Source: Halomicrobium urmianum (GTDB lineage: Archaea > Halobacteriota > Halobacteria > Halobacteriales > Haloarculaceae). Taken from it: a stretch of 64,000 nucleotides of DNA. The position numbers were made by a program, and so were the translations under genes. The stretch spans positions 2,418,001-2,482,000 of the forward strand of contig NZ_CP084090.1 in NCBI RefSeq assembly GCF_020217425.1, given 5' to 3'. Below are positions 1-8,422 of this stretch, one piece after another (position 1 is the stretch's first letter; each line of letters starts with the position of its first letter). The notes below the pieces were generated by a model. The model was given only the letters and a program-made list of their open reading frames with translations. It did not search any database and was not told the DNA's origin.

Positions 1-195
1 GCGCTCGCCGTCGGTCGTCGGGCTCGTCGGCTTCACCTCGGCGATCAGCGGCACGCGCCCGTCCGCCTCCGCCGCGGCGAACGCCTCGGGCAGCGACCGC
101 GCGTCCACGTCCACGCGCCCGTCGCCGCCCCCGCGTTCCCGCGCCGTCTCCAGGATGGAGCGGACGGCCGGTGCCATCTCCTCACTGTCGTCCAT
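1..195 (-). CDS. trpC: Indole-3-glycerol-phosphate synthase, N-terminal 65 codons (cut by window edge)
   Basis: This enzyme of tryptophan biosynthesis closes the indole ring of CdRP to give indole-3-glycerol phosphate in the cytoplasm. Only 65 codons are visible, from the ATG at 195 to the window edge. The segment [13 protein letters not shown] (about residues 49-61) matches the first beta strand of the TrpC TIM barrel, which carries the catalytic Lys of the conserved IAEVK motif. The preceding helix ([16 protein letters not shown]) is typical of haloarchaeal TrpC. An AT-rich stretch (CTTATGTCC on the minus strand, about 223-231) lies about 30 nt upstream and may be the TATA box. In haloarchaea trpC commonly heads a trpCBA operon, so trpB and trpA may lie outside the left edge (inference). 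Confidence 0.85.
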   Translation of the reverse strand, partial: MDDSEEMAPAVRSILETARERGGGDGRVDVDARSLPEAFAAAEADGRVPLIAEVKPTSPTTDGER

Positions 196-302
196 CTATG
201 TACATTGACGGACAGACATGGACATAAGAGTTGCCCTTGGCCGGCGGCGGCGGTCGCCTTCCTGCCACAAAATAGAAACGTCGCCGAGACGCACCCGCGG
301 GC

Positions 303-674
303 ATGGGCTACCACGTCGTCGACCCGGCCGCGCTGGACCCCGATCCGGACCGACCCTCCGAGATGCAGTATATAAGCGAAGCGGCGGACATGGACCAGAT
401 GGGCCTGCGCGTGTACTCGGTCGACCCCGGCGAGGAGGTTCCCCTCTCCGGCCTCCACTACCACGAGACCCAGGAGGAGGTCTTCTACGTCATCGAGGGC
501 GTCCTGAGCGTGGAGACGCCCGAAGCGGTCTACCGCGTCGAACCCGACCAGTTCTTCGTCGCCGAACCCGAGAGCCCGCACCGCGCGCACGTGGCCGAGA
601 GCGCCGACGAGTCGGCACGGGTGATCGGAGTGGGCGCGCCGCCGGTGAGCGACGGGCACGGCGTCGAGGAGTAA
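303..674 (+). CDS. Cupin-domain protein
   Basis: This is a single-domain cupin of 123 residues, a small metal-binding beta barrel. Cupin motif 1 is visible as GLHYHETQEEVFYVIEG (residues 50-66), with His52, His54 and Glu58 as likely metal ligands. Motif 2 is weaker and has His93 in the SPHR segment. The length is normal for stand-alone cupins. The substrate cannot be read from sequence: cupins of this size include isomerases, dioxygenases and sugar-binding regulators. The gene is divergent from trpC and has no operon partner. The start is the first ATG after the trpC promoter region. Confidence 0.8.
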   Translation: MGYHVVDPAALDPDPDRPSEMQYISEAADMDQMGLRVYSVDPGEEVPLSGLHYHETQEEVFYVIEGVLSVETPEAVYRVEPDQFFVAEPESPHRAHVAESADESARVIGVGAPPVSDGHGVEE

Positions 675-749
675 CGCAACACCCGTCTGGCGACCGGTGC
701 CGCCCCGATAGTGCGAATCTTCAAGGCCTGCACGGGCGGAGTAGCGAGC

Positions 750-1217
750 ATGAACGGAGTCGCCGACGCCGGCATCTACGCGCGCGAGTCGGACTACCTT
801 GACCGGTATGTCCAGGTGGGAGCGGCCGGAGAGAAGGTCATCAGCCTGTCATTCCCGACGACGCCGGACGAGGACGCCAGCGAGGACCACCTGCTGCTCG
901 ATCGGATCGACGAATACCTCCACAGCGAGGAAGACGACTTCCGCGACGTCGACGTCGGCCTGACCGTCCCGACCGACCGGCGGGCCGTCCTAGAGGCGAC
1001 CCGGGAGGTCCCCTACGGACAGCAGGCCAGCGTCGAGCAGGTGGCCAACATGGCGGCCGGACTGGACGCCGACGACGAGGACGACGTCGCGACCGTCCGC
1101 GAGGCGCTGGCCGACAACCCCGTCCCGCTGGTGATCCCGGATCACCGCGTCCGAGACGGCCCCAGCGGGGCACCGCCCGAGGTGGAGCAGAAGCTACGCA
1201 GCCTCGAAGGGCTCTAG
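750..1217 (+). CDS. MGMT-fold protein lacking the alkyl-acceptor cysteine
   Basis: The 155-residue product has the fold signature of the DNA-binding domain of O6-alkylguanine-DNA alkyltransferase: EVPYGQQASVEQVA (residues 86-99) and NPVPLVIPDHRV (123-134). In active alkyltransferases the second motif reads PCHR and the Cys accepts the alkyl group. Here the position is Asp131, and the protein contains no cysteine at all. The Arg-finger RAVG motif is also not recognisable. Alkyl transfer is therefore not expected. Alkyltransferase-like proteins carry Trp at this position and act by binding damaged DNA, so a non-catalytic DNA-binding role is possible (inference). ATG 750 was preferred over the in-frame GTG at 711, which would start in the likely promoter. 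Confidence 0.75.
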   Translation: MNGVADAGIYARESDYLDRYVQVGAAGEKVISLSFPTTPDEDASEDHLLLDRIDEYLHSEEDDFRDVDVGLTVPTDRRAVLEATREVPYGQQASVEQVANMAAGLDADDEDDVATVREALADNPVPLVIPDHRVRDGPSGAPPEVEQKLRSLEGL

Positions 1218-1235
1218 GTCCCGACAGCGGGGCGG

Positions 1236-1793
1236 TTACAGATCGTCGTTGGGCCGGTCGGGTTCGATCCCCGGTGCCGACGCCAGCCCGGCGATCCAGT
1301 CGGTCGGGATCAGTTTCGCGTCCGTCCCGGTGTCGATCTCCACCGCGCCCTCGATGGGCTCCTTGTGCTGCTTTCGGATCGGCGGCGTGTCTGTCACGAC
1401 TGCCTCCGTCGTGTACCCGTACACGCCGCTGTCGGGCCCGTCGACGTGGTAGACGATCCGGTCCCCCTCCGACACCGGATCGTGGCGGGGCGACCCGCCC
1501 GACAGGTCTGGCCTGGTGCCGCCGCCTTCGGCCGCCCCCCGGTACTGGGGCTCGACGCGCCGAACGCTGAACCCCTCGATGGTGTCGACGTCGTCGCGCT
1601 CACGCCGCCAGTCCGCCAGCGCCGACCTGATGCGGTTGGGCCCGAGTTCCTCGGCGTCGTCGACGTCGATCGGACAGTTTCGGCGCCTGGGATTGCCCTC
1701 CGGATCGGTGTAAGCCACCAGCAGATCGTACCATTCCCCCCCGTCGACGTCCTCGACGTCGAACGTCGGCTCGTCGGTCGCTATCTCACCCAT
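1236..1793 (-). CDS. Hypothetical acidic protein
   Basis: I do not recognise this family. The 185-residue product is soluble and acidic, with no signal peptide or membrane segment. The middle (about residues 100-125) contains DRIVYHVDGP and a YGYTTEAVV strand pattern, suggesting a small beta-rich domain. The C-terminus ends in a low-complexity PDRPNDDL tail. The start is well supported: the ATG at 1793 is preceded by an AT-rich promoter with a TATA-like TATATTTAAG (minus strand, about 1818-1827) at leaderless spacing. The gene stands alone between convergent and same-strand neighbours. Confidence 0.6.
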   Translation of the reverse strand: MGEIATDEPTFDVEDVDGGEWYDLLVAYTDPEGNPRRRNCPIDVDDAEELGPNRIRSALADWRRERDDVDTIEGFSVRRVEPQYRGAAEGGGTRPDLSGGSPRHDPVSEGDRIVYHVDGPDSGVYGYTTEAVVTDTPPIRKQHKEPIEGAVEIDTGTDAKLIPTDWIAGLASAPGIEPDRPNDDL

Positions 1794-1827
1794 ATATAAT
1801 ATTATATCCCAGAACTACTTAAATATA
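1794..1827 (-). promoter_or_regulatory. AT-rich promoter with 14-bp palindrome
   Basis: Positions 1794-1807 read ATATAATATTATAT, a perfect 14-bp palindrome abutting the start codon at 1793. A TATA-like TATATTTAAG lies at about 1818-1827, placing the transcript start at or beside the ATG. The AT content stands out in this GC-rich window. The palindrome could be an operator or only part of an AT-rich initiator. Confidence 0.5.
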
Positions 1828-1953
1828 ACAGAACATCGGGTAGAACTCGAATGCGTTCGATCCAATTGTCATTCTCGAAGATTCAGTTTTCACTGGAAAC
1901 GTATCTGTGATAGATCGCTGCGTGGCTGCGAGGCGGAGAGCGCGGGGACGCCG

Positions 1954-2760
1954 TCACCCACCGGGGCGGCCGATTCCGAGTCCCTCGTGGACGGTCAGTT
2001 CGAGCGCGTTGACGAGGTAGTGGGCGACGGCGACTGCCAGCAGGCTGTCCGTGACGACGAACAGGGCGGCCAGTGCCATCCCGAGGCTGCCCGTAACGAC
2101 CATGCCGACGCGACCCTGGGCGCCGTGTGCGGCCCCGAAGGCGATCGAGGAGACGATCGCCATCGGCCACGGTGAGATGCCCAGGCCCGCCTCGACGACG
2201 CCGATGGCCGCGGCCCGGAAGACGAACTCCTCAACGACGGCGATGATCGGCAGGACGCCGACCAGCAGGAGACCCCACCCGCGGGCGTCGTCCGGCGCCA
2301 GCATCTCGCGCAGGGACTCGTCGTAATCGACGCCGACGCGCCTGGCGGTCAGCCCGGCCAGCTCGTTGCCGATCCACAGCGCGACGCCGGCGGCGACCCC
2401 CACCGCTACGGCGGGGGTCCCCGTCGACAGCGGGTCTGCGGCGATGCCGAAGGCCCAGGCCGGAATCCCGAAGTAGAACGCCCCGGCCGCGAGCACGGTG
2501 CCGAACAGGCCCTGCGTGAGCGCGACGTTGGCGAGCAGGGCCCCGGTCGACAGCTCCAGCTCGATCGGCTCGGGGTCGTCGAAGCGCGGGATGACGGGGT
2601 CGCCGGGACGGGGGTTCCGCGTCGCGGGCCCGGCGAGGGCGCCCATCCGCTCCGGATCGACGGCGCCGTCGCTGACGGTGTCCTGCGTCAGGCGCGCGAG
2701 AGCGAGAAGGATAGAAACGGCGACGCCCGTCAGGCCGACGAAGGCGGCCCAGCGGGCCAT
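1954..2760 (-). CDS. CPBP-family intramembrane metalloprotease (CAAX protease-like)
   Basis: This is a 268-residue multi-pass membrane protein with the motifs of the CPBP (Abi/Rce1-like) protease family. Motif 1 is VVEEFVFRAA, with Glu177, Glu178 and Arg182. Motif 2 is SSIAFGAAHG, with His212. Motif 3 is VAHYLVNALE, with His247 and Asn251. These Glu and His residues form the intramembrane catalytic site in the family. About six to eight hydrophobic helices are visible, including residues 5-22, 75-105, 117-135 and 163-178. The start lies 6 nt after the lonB stop on the same strand, so the two are probably co-transcribed, coupling two membrane proteases. The substrate is unknown. Confidence 0.85.
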   Translation of the reverse strand: MARWAAFVGLTGVAVSILLALARLTQDTVSDGAVDPERMGALAGPATRNPRPGDPVIPRFDDPEPIELELSTGALLANVALTQGLFGTVLAAGAFYFGIPAWAFGIAADPLSTGTPAVAVGVAAGVALWIGNELAGLTARRVGVDYDESLREMLAPDDARGWGLLLVGVLPIIAVVEEFVFRAAAIGVVEAGLGISPWPMAIVSSIAFGAAHGAQGRVGMVVTGSLGMALAALFVVTDSLLAVAVAHYLVNALELTVHEGLGIGRPGG

Positions 2761-2766
2761 GCGGCG

Positions 2767-4863
2767 TTACTGCGGGCTGGGCGAGCCGCCCTGGCGGCCC
2801 ACCTCGTGGTCGAGTGCCTTGCCGGTGATGGACTTCAGCCGGTCGACCAGCGAGTCCTTCTCGGGTTCGCCGGCCAGCGCCACGTCCAGCACCTCGGAGA
2901 TGTGCGAGACCGGGATGATCTCGATCATCTCCTCGTACTCCTCCTCGATCATGACGTCCTGGGTGTTGGCCTCGGGGATGATGACCGTGTCCAGTCCCGC
3001 CTTCGCGGCGGCCTCGATCTTGTGGGTGACGCCGCCGACGGGCAGCACGTCGCCCCGGACCGACAGCGAGCCGGTCATGGCGATGTTCTGCTCGACGGGG
3101 ACGTCCTCCAGCGCGGAGATGACGGCCGTCGCGACCGTGATGGAGGCGGAGTCGCCGTCGACGCCGCCCTCGCCGGCCTGGACGAACTGGATGTGGACGT
3201 CCTTCTCCGAGATGTCCTCGTCGGAGAACTTCTTGATGATCGCGGAGACGTTCTGGACGGCCTCTTCGGCCATCTCCTGGAGCTGACCGGTGGCGATCAC
3301 CTGACCGGGCCCCTGCGAGGGGGCGACCTCGGCCATGACGGGCAGGACGATGCCGGAGTCCTCGCCCATCACCGCGAGACCGTTGACGCGGCCGATCACG
3401 TCGCCCTCGTTGACGGTCAGCTCGTAGTCCTTGCGCCGCTCGATGTAGTCGTCGGCGAGCTGCTGCTCGATGGAGCGGCTGCGGTTCTTGGCCTGGAGCA
3501 CGTCCTCGCGAGTGGTGTACTCGCGGTCGTCGGCGCGCGCGATGTCGCCGGCGACCCGCACGAGTCCGCCGAGTTCGCGGAACTTCAGGGTGAGGTGCTC
3601 CTTGCGGCCGGCGCGACGCCGGGCCTCCAGGATGAGCTCCTCGGCGGCCTCCCGGGTGAAGTGGGGGAGGCGTCCGTCGCGCTCGATCTCCTGGGCGATA
3701 AAGCGGGCGTACTTCCGGCGCATCTCGGGGGTGTCCTCGATGGTGTCGTCCATGTACACCTCGTATCCGTAGCCCTTGATCCGGGAGCGCAGGGCCGGGT
3801 GCATGTTCTCCATGGCGTCGAGGTTCCCCGCCGCGATCATGATGAAGTCACAGGGGACGGGCTCGGTCTGGACCATCGCGCCCGAGGAGCGTTCGGACTG
3901 GCCCGTGATGGAGAACTCGCCCTCCTGGATCGCGGTCATCAGCTTCTGCTGGCTGCGGATGTCCAGCGTGTTGATCTCGTCGACGAACAGGACGCCCTTG
4001 TTGGCCTTGTGGATCGCGCCGGGCTCGACGCGGTCGTGGCTGGGCGTCTCCATGCCGCCGGACTGGAACGGGTCGTGGCGGACGTCGCCCAGCAGGGCAC
4101 CGGCGTGGGCGCCGGTGGCGTCCTCGAAGGGCGCGGTCTGCTGGTTCGCGCGGTTGACCAGCAGGTTCGGGATCATCGCGTCGTTACCGCGGGAGCCGTA
4201 CCGGAAGGCGAGATAGATGACGCCGGCCGCGAGGATGCCCAGCAGGATCTGCTGGACCAGGATCAGGGCGTAGCCGATGACGATGGCGATGATGATCCAC
4301 ATGAGGAAGGTCCGCATCTGGTTGCGCTTGCGGGCCTCCTCCTTGTGGGCCTCGACGATCTGTTCGCCCTTGCCCGCGGGGACGGTGCGGACCTTGGGCT
4401 CGTTGCCGTCGTCGGGGTTGTGGTAGACCAGAACGTCCTGCAGCTCCTCCTGGGGGAGCAGCTGGGACATCGCCTTGGCCAGCATCGACTTGCCCGTCCC
4501 GGGCGAGCCGATCATCATCACGTGGCGTCGTTGCTTGGCTGCCTTCTTGATCACGTCGCGGGCGTGGTCCTGCCCGATGACCTGGTCGACGAGGCGGTCC
4601 GGGACCTCGATCTCGCCGGTGGTGTCGATGTCGAGGCCGCCGAGCAGGCCCGCCTCCTCGTCCTCGTCGACGATGGCGTCGCCCTCGACGTCGACCTCGA
4701 CGCTGCTGCCCAGATCGGACAGGCTGCCGTCGTCACCTTCGTCGCCCGCGCCGTCGGCGTCGGTCCCCTCCTCGGGGACCTCGGCGGCGACGTCGTCCGC
4801 GGGCGCGTCGGTCACCTCCCGCTCTGACTCGGGAGTGTCGTCGGTCTCAGTGTTGTCGCTCAT
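2767..4863 (-). CDS. lonB: Membrane-anchored ATP-dependent protease LonB
   Basis: LonB is the archaeal AAA+ protease that degrades unfolded and regulatory proteins at the membrane. The 698-residue protein has an acidic disordered N-terminus (1-78), Walker A GSPGTGKS (119-126), two membrane helices inserted in the ATPase domain (about 186-220), Walker B GVLFVDEIN (290-298), and a C-terminal protease domain with Ser572 (GDSAS) and Lys615 (GGVTHKIEAA), the Ser-Lys dyad. The start was set at ATG 4863, because the upstream in-frame extension runs through the promoter. A TATA-like AAGTATATC lies on the minus strand at about 4899-4907. In haloarchaea lonB is reported to be essential and to influence membrane pigments. 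Confidence 0.97.
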   Translation of the reverse strand: MSDNTETDDTPESEREVTDAPADDVAAEVPEEGTDADGAGDEGDDGSLSDLGSSVEVDVEGDAIVDEDEEAGLLGGLDIDTTGEIEVPDRLVDQVIGQDHARDVIKKAAKQRRHVMMIGSPGTGKSMLAKAMSQLLPQEELQDVLVYHNPDDGNEPKVRTVPAGKGEQIVEAHKEEARKRNQMRTFLMWIIIAIVIGYALILVQQILLGILAAGVIYLAFRYGSRGNDAMIPNLLVNRANQQTAPFEDATGAHAGALLGDVRHDPFQSGGMETPSHDRVEPGAIHKANKGVLFVDEINTLDIRSQQKLMTAIQEGEFSITGQSERSSGAMVQTEPVPCDFIMIAAGNLDAMENMHPALRSRIKGYGYEVYMDDTIEDTPEMRRKYARFIAQEIERDGRLPHFTREAAEELILEARRRAGRKEHLTLKFRELGGLVRVAGDIARADDREYTTREDVLQAKNRSRSIEQQLADDYIERRKDYELTVNEGDVIGRVNGLAVMGEDSGIVLPVMAEVAPSQGPGQVIATGQLQEMAEEAVQNVSAIIKKFSDEDISEKDVHIQFVQAGEGGVDGDSASITVATAVISALEDVPVEQNIAMTGSLSVRGDVLPVGGVTHKIEAAAKAGLDTVIIPEANTQDVMIEEEYEEMIEIIPVSHISEVLDVALAGEPEKDSLVDRLKSITGKALDHEVGRQGGSPSPQ

Positions 4864-5017
4864 ACAAGCGTTGCTACAATGACGGAAGGACCCTCCACTG
4901 ATATACTTTCTCCCCGCAACCGGCGCCGAAAGCGGGCCGAAACCGCCAGATAGCGACCGGTTCCGTCGGTTCGTCCCCACTCGCCGTCTTTATACCAGTC
5001 CGGTCCGGAGAGAGGAT
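4864..5017. promoter_or_regulatory. Divergent promoter region, lonB / nadM
   Basis: The 154-bp spacer separates two divergent start codons. For lonB, AAGTATATC lies on the minus strand at about 4899-4907, about 40 nt upstream of the ATG. For nadM, CTTTATACC on the plus strand at 4988-4996 is centred about 26 nt upstream of ATG 5018, which predicts a leaderless or nearly leaderless transcript. Confidence 0.6.
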
Positions 5018-5596
5018 ATGCGCGGCTTCTACATCGGCCGGTTCCAGCCGTACCACAACGGCCACCACACGGTAATCGAGACCATCGCCGGGGAGGTGGA
5101 CGAACTCGTCCTGGGGATCGGGAGCGCCGGCGACTCCCACTCGACGCGCAACCCCTTCACCGCCGGCGAGCGGATCATGATGATCACGAAGGCCGTCCGC
5201 GAGTTCGAGCGGGAACACGACCTCGTCACCTACGTCGTCCCCATCGAGGACCTCAACCGCAACTCCGTCTGGGCGAGCCACGTCGAGAGCATGTGTCCCA
5301 GTTTCGACGTCGCCTACTCGAACAACCCCCTCGTCATCAGGCTGTTCGAGGAGGCCGGCATCGAGGTCCGCCAGTCGAAGATGTTCGAACGCGACCGACT
5401 GGAGGGCAGCGACATCCGCGACGCGATGATCGACGGCGAGGACTGGCGAGATCGCGTCCCCGACGCCGTCGTCGAAACCATCGAGGAGATCAACGGCATC
5501 CAGCGCATCCGCGCCGTCGCTGAGGACGACGTCGTCGAGCGGTGGGAGACCGAGAACGACGACGGCGCCCGGGACGAGCGCCGACGGGAGGACTGA
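5018..5596 (+). CDS. nadM: Nicotinamide-nucleotide adenylyltransferase (archaeal type)
   Basis: NadM joins ATP and NMN to make NAD, the last step of NAD synthesis and salvage. The 192-residue protein begins with the nucleotidyltransferase signature GRFQPYHNGHH (residues 7-17), whose (H/T)xGH-type motif binds ATP. It has NPFTAGERIMMI (about 46-57) and the C-terminal LEGSDIRDAM motif that replaces the bacterial ISSTxxR. The length fits archaeal NadM plus an acidic tail. The stop overlaps the next start in an ATGA, so translation of the downstream SAM hydrolase gene is probably coupled. Confidence 0.93.
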   Translation: MRGFYIGRFQPYHNGHHTVIETIAGEVDELVLGIGSAGDSHSTRNPFTAGERIMMITKAVREFEREHDLVTYVVPIEDLNRNSVWASHVESMCPSFDVAYSNNPLVIRLFEEAGIEVRQSKMFERDRLEGSDIRDAMIDGEDWRDRVPDAVVETIEEINGIQRIRAVAEDDVVERWETENDDGARDERRRED

Positions 5597-6360
5597 TGAT
5601 CACGCTCAGTTCCGACTTCGGCTCGCCGTACCCAGCGGCGATGAAGGGCGTGATCCTGCGGGAATCGGGCGCTCGCCTCGTCGACGTCTCCCACGAGTTC
5701 CCCCGGCAGGACGTCCGCGCCGCCGCCTTCTGGCTCCGCGAGGTGCTCCCTCACTTCCCGCCCGCGGTCCACTGCGTCGTGGTCGACCCCGGCGTCGGGA
5801 CCGACCGGGCGGCCCTGGCGATCAGGGTCGGTGACCACGCCCTCGTCGCGCCCGACAACGGCGTCGCGCTCCCGGTCGCCCGCGAACTCGCCGGCGACGG
5901 CGACGTCATCGAGGTGTTCGAGATCGAATACGAATCGCCAGAGAGCGCCACCTTCCACGGCCGGGACGTGTTCGCCCCGGCGGCGGCCCGCGTCCACGAG
6001 GCCGGCGTCGACGCCGTCCACGAAATCGAGGGCTTCGAGCGTGCCGACGGCTACGAGGACCTGACCTTCCCGGAACCGACGGTCGGGAACACGGGCGCCA
6101 GCGGCGAGGTGCTGGTCGTCGACGACTTCGGCAACAGCGTCACCAACGTCCCCGGAGATGTCCTCGACGACCGCTGGGGAGACCAGGTCCGGATCAACGG
6201 CGAACCGGCCCCCGTCCGCCGGACCTACGCGGCGGTCGACCCCGGCCAGCGGCTGGTCACCGTCGGCAGCCACGGCAACGTCGAACTCGCCGTCAACCGC
6301 GGCCGCGGCGACGAGGCCTTCGATGTCGGCCGCGGCGCGCGCGTCGAACTGAACTTCTGA
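5596..6360 (+). CDS. S-adenosyl-L-methionine hydrolase (SAM hydroxide adenosyltransferase, DUF62)
   Basis: Proteins of this family split SAM into adenosine and methionine by hydroxide attack and are related to fluorinases. The 254-residue product has the N-terminal SSDFGSPY motif, HEFPRQD, the signature VDPGVGTDR with Asp64 and Arg71 seven residues apart, PDNGV (86-90) and His121 in FHGRDVF. These correspond to the Asp-Arg-His set that activates water in characterised archaeal members. The start ATG overlaps the nadM stop by 4 nt. Pairing with nadM suggests a role in nucleoside or cofactor recycling (inference). Confidence 0.9.
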   Translation: MITLSSDFGSPYPAAMKGVILRESGARLVDVSHEFPRQDVRAAAFWLREVLPHFPPAVHCVVVDPGVGTDRAALAIRVGDHALVAPDNGVALPVARELAGDGDVIEVFEIEYESPESATFHGRDVFAPAAARVHEAGVDAVHEIEGFERADGYEDLTFPEPTVGNTGASGEVLVVDDFGNSVTNVPGDVLDDRWGDQVRINGEPAPVRRTYAAVDPGQRLVTVGSHGNVELAVNRGRGDEAFDVGRGARVELNF

Positions 6361-6453
6361 GCCGCGCCGCTGCTACGACTCTGTCCTTCGATCGGAACCG
6401 GAGTGAAACTCGGGGTTCGGAAGCGAAAACGGGGTTCGAGCGTCATTTCGCTT

Positions 6454-6690
6454 GCTCGGCCGATTGATCGCCGCTGACTGCGGCTTCGCGACGAAACGCT
6501 CGACCGTTTACTCAGCAGTCTGATCTCCGCTGACCACGGTCTCGCGATGAAACGCTCGACCGTTTACTCAGCAGTCTGATCTCCGCTGACCACGGTCTCG
6601 CGATGAAACGCTCGACCGTTTACTCAGCAGTCTGATCTCCGCTGACCACGGTCTCGCGATGAAACGCTCGACCGTTTACTCAGCGGAGAT
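6454..6690 (-). repeat. 56-bp tandem repeat carrying RNA hairpins at the thermosome 3' end
   Basis: Three identical 56-bp units run from 6510 to 6677, preceded by a degenerate copy (about 6454-6509). Read in the thermosome sense, each unit contains ACGGTC-GA-GCG-TTTCAT-CGC-GA-GACCGT, a hairpin with a 6-bp stem, opposed GA/GA pairs, a 3-bp stem and a 6-nt loop. The hairpins lie at 6536-6563, 6592-6619 and 6648-6675. The one nearest the gene begins 1 nt after the stop codon (TAA, 6678-6676). It is wrapped by a further 11-bp stem, 6635-6645 pairing with 6680-6690, which lies in coding sequence. The remaining spacer, 6361-6453, shows nothing else. Confidence 0.85.
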
Positions 6691-8259
6691 GACGTCGTCG
6701 ATCCGCGCGATCATCGTCGCCGCCTCGGTGGCGGACTCGACGGCCTCGTGCTTGACCGCAGCGGGGTCGAGGACGCCGTAGTCGACGGGGTCGTCGATGA
6801 CGCCCGTCTGGCCCTCGCTGATGATGCCTGCGCGGCCCTCGCTCTCGTAGCGGCTGCGGAGGTCGACCAGCGCGTCGATGGGGTCCATGCCGGTGTTCTC
6901 GGCCAGCGTGCGCGGCAGGACGTCGACGGCGTCCGCGAAGGCCTCGACAGCCAGCTGCTTGCGGCCCTCGATGGAGGCCGCTTCGTCGCGGATGTAGTCG
7001 GCGACGGCGATCTCGGTGGCGCCGGCGCCGGGGACGACGCCGCCCTCGTCGAGGGCGGCCGTCACGACGTCGAGCGCGTCCTGCAGGGCGCGCTCCAGTT
7101 CGTCGGCGACGTGCTCGGTGCCGCCGCGGGCGAACACCGTCACCGTCTCGGAGGTGTCGCCGCCCTGGACGAAGACGAGCTCGTCGCCGTCGCCGAACTT
7201 CTCGATGGAGACATCGTCGGTGTGGCCGAGGTCGCCGGACTCGAGAGCCTCGACGGACCCGACGCGGCTGGCACCGGTCGAGTCGACCACGGCGGCGACG
7301 TCGTCGTCGCCGACGCTCGCGAAGGCCAGCATGCCGGCCTTGGCGAGCTCGGAGGCCACCAGGTCCTCGATGTTACCGGTGACGAAGGCGACGTCGGCGC
7401 CGGTGTCGATCAGGTCCTGGGCGTAGCCGCGCAGCTCCTCCTCCTCGGCGTCCAGCGCCGCGTTGAACTGGTCGACGCTGGAGACGTTGTACTCGGCGTC
7501 GATGTTGCTCTCGCGGACCTCGAGGTCGGCGTCGACGACGGCGATGTTGGCGTCCTCGACGGACGTCGGCATGTTGTCGTGGGCAGGGTCCTCCTCGAAG
7601 ATGACGCCCTCGACCAGTTCCGTGGCCGACGAGGCGGCACCGGTCTGGGTCCGGACGGCGACGTTGTCGCGGACGACGCCGGACTCGTTCTGGGCCTGGC
7701 GGACGGCGTCGACGACCGTCTCGGCGAGCCGGCTGGCGGCGACGTCGCCCGTGCCCTTGCCGGTCATGGAGGACTCGGCGACGGAGACGAGCGTCTCGTC
7801 GTCCAGCTCGTCGTCGAGAACCTCGCCCTCGATGGCCTCGCGGGCCAGCTGGGAGGCCTCGTGGTAGCCCTCGACGATTGTCGTCGGGTGGACGTCGTCG
7901 TCCAGCAGGTCCTCGGCCTGGGCCAGCAGCTGGCCGGCGAGGACGGAGGCCGTCGTCGTGCCGTCGCCGACCTCCTCCTCCTGGGTGTCGGCGACCTCGA
8001 CGATCATCTGGGCCGCGGGGTGCTCGATGTCCATCTCGTCGAGGATGGTGGCGCCGTCGTTCGTGATGACGACGTCGCCCGAGTCGGAGACGAGCATCTT
8101 GTCCATCCCTCGCGGGCCCAGCGTCGTCCGTACGGACTCGCTGACGGCCTTCCCTGCGGAAATGTTCGAACTCTGTGCGTCCTTACCTTGCGTACGCTCC
8201 GTATCTTCGTTGAGAATGAAGAGGGGCTGTCCCCCCATGCGTCGCTGGCCCTGTGACAT
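6676..8259 (-). CDS. Thermosome subunit (group II chaperonin)
   Basis: The thermosome is the archaeal ATP-driven protein-folding chamber, related to eukaryotic CCT. The 527-residue subunit has the group II hallmarks: [11 protein letters not shown] (45-55), TNDGATIL (66-73) with catalytic Asp68, and GDGTTT (98-103). It covers equatorial, intermediate and apical domains and ends in [10 protein letters not shown] without a Gly-Met-rich tail. Haloarchaea carry several paralogues, and the sequence alone does not show which subunit this is. A strong TATA box (TTTATATA, minus strand, 8296-8303) lies about 40 nt upstream. The stop codon sits inside a stem-loop continued by tandem repeats. Confidence 0.95.
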   Translation of the reverse strand: MSQGQRRMGGQPLFILNEDTERTQGKDAQSSNISAGKAVSESVRTTLGPRGMDKMLVSDSGDVVITNDGATILDEMDIEHPAAQMIVEVADTQEEEVGDGTTTASVLAGQLLAQAEDLLDDDVHPTTIVEGYHEASQLAREAIEGEVLDDELDDETLVSVAESSMTGKGTGDVAASRLAETVVDAVRQAQNESGVVRDNVAVRTQTGAASSATELVEGVIFEEDPAHDNMPTSVEDANIAVVDADLEVRESNIDAEYNVSSVDQFNAALDAEEEELRGYAQDLIDTGADVAFVTGNIEDLVASELAKAGMLAFASVGDDDVAAVVDSTGASRVGSVEALESGDLGHTDDVSIEKFGDGDELVFVQGGDTSETVTVFARGGTEHVADELERALQDALDVVTAALDEGGVVPGAGATEIAVADYIRDEAASIEGRKQLAVEAFADAVDVLPRTLAENTGMDPIDALVDLRSRYESEGRAGIISEGQTGVIDDPVDYGVLDPAAVKHEAVESATEAATMIARIDDVISAE

Positions 8260-8295
8260 AGGTATGTACCTCGTTATATGGGTCGTTTGCAGTTC

Positions 8296-8303
8296 TATAT
8301 AAA
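8296..8303 (-). promoter_or_regulatory. TATA box of the thermosome gene
   Basis: TTTATATA on the minus strand, with an A-rich flank just upstream, sits 37-44 nt before the ATG at 8259. This predicts a short leader of about 12-15 nt. Heat-shock control by an archaeal HSR or TFB variant is plausible for this gene class, but no specific operator is visible. Confidence 0.6.
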
Positions 8304-8422
8304 GTTTTTGCTAGTGCGACGCAGTGGGGCTACTCCCGGCGCAGTTCGGCAGATATCCGTCCGACGCCGAGTCGATAGCCGTACCTGTAAAGAGCGTTCC
8401 GGCATCGGTTCTGACGCACTGC

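Noticed and set aside
1253-1280. T-arm-like sequence (CGGG-TTCGATC-CCCG) suggesting a tRNA
   Set aside because: No matching acceptor stem, D-arm or anticodon arm lies upstream at the right distance, and the bases are explained as the C-terminal codons of the 1236-1793 gene.
2806-4827. Very long open frame antisense to lonB (about 670 codons)
   Set aside because: It is the mirror frame produced by GC-rich third positions of lonB, rich in Leu/Val/Asp/Gly without family motifs. LonB on the other strand has all its catalytic motifs.
6454-6678. Regular 56-bp repeat considered as a CRISPR array
   Set aside because: Units are contiguous with no variable spacers, and no cas genes are present. It is a tandem duplication.
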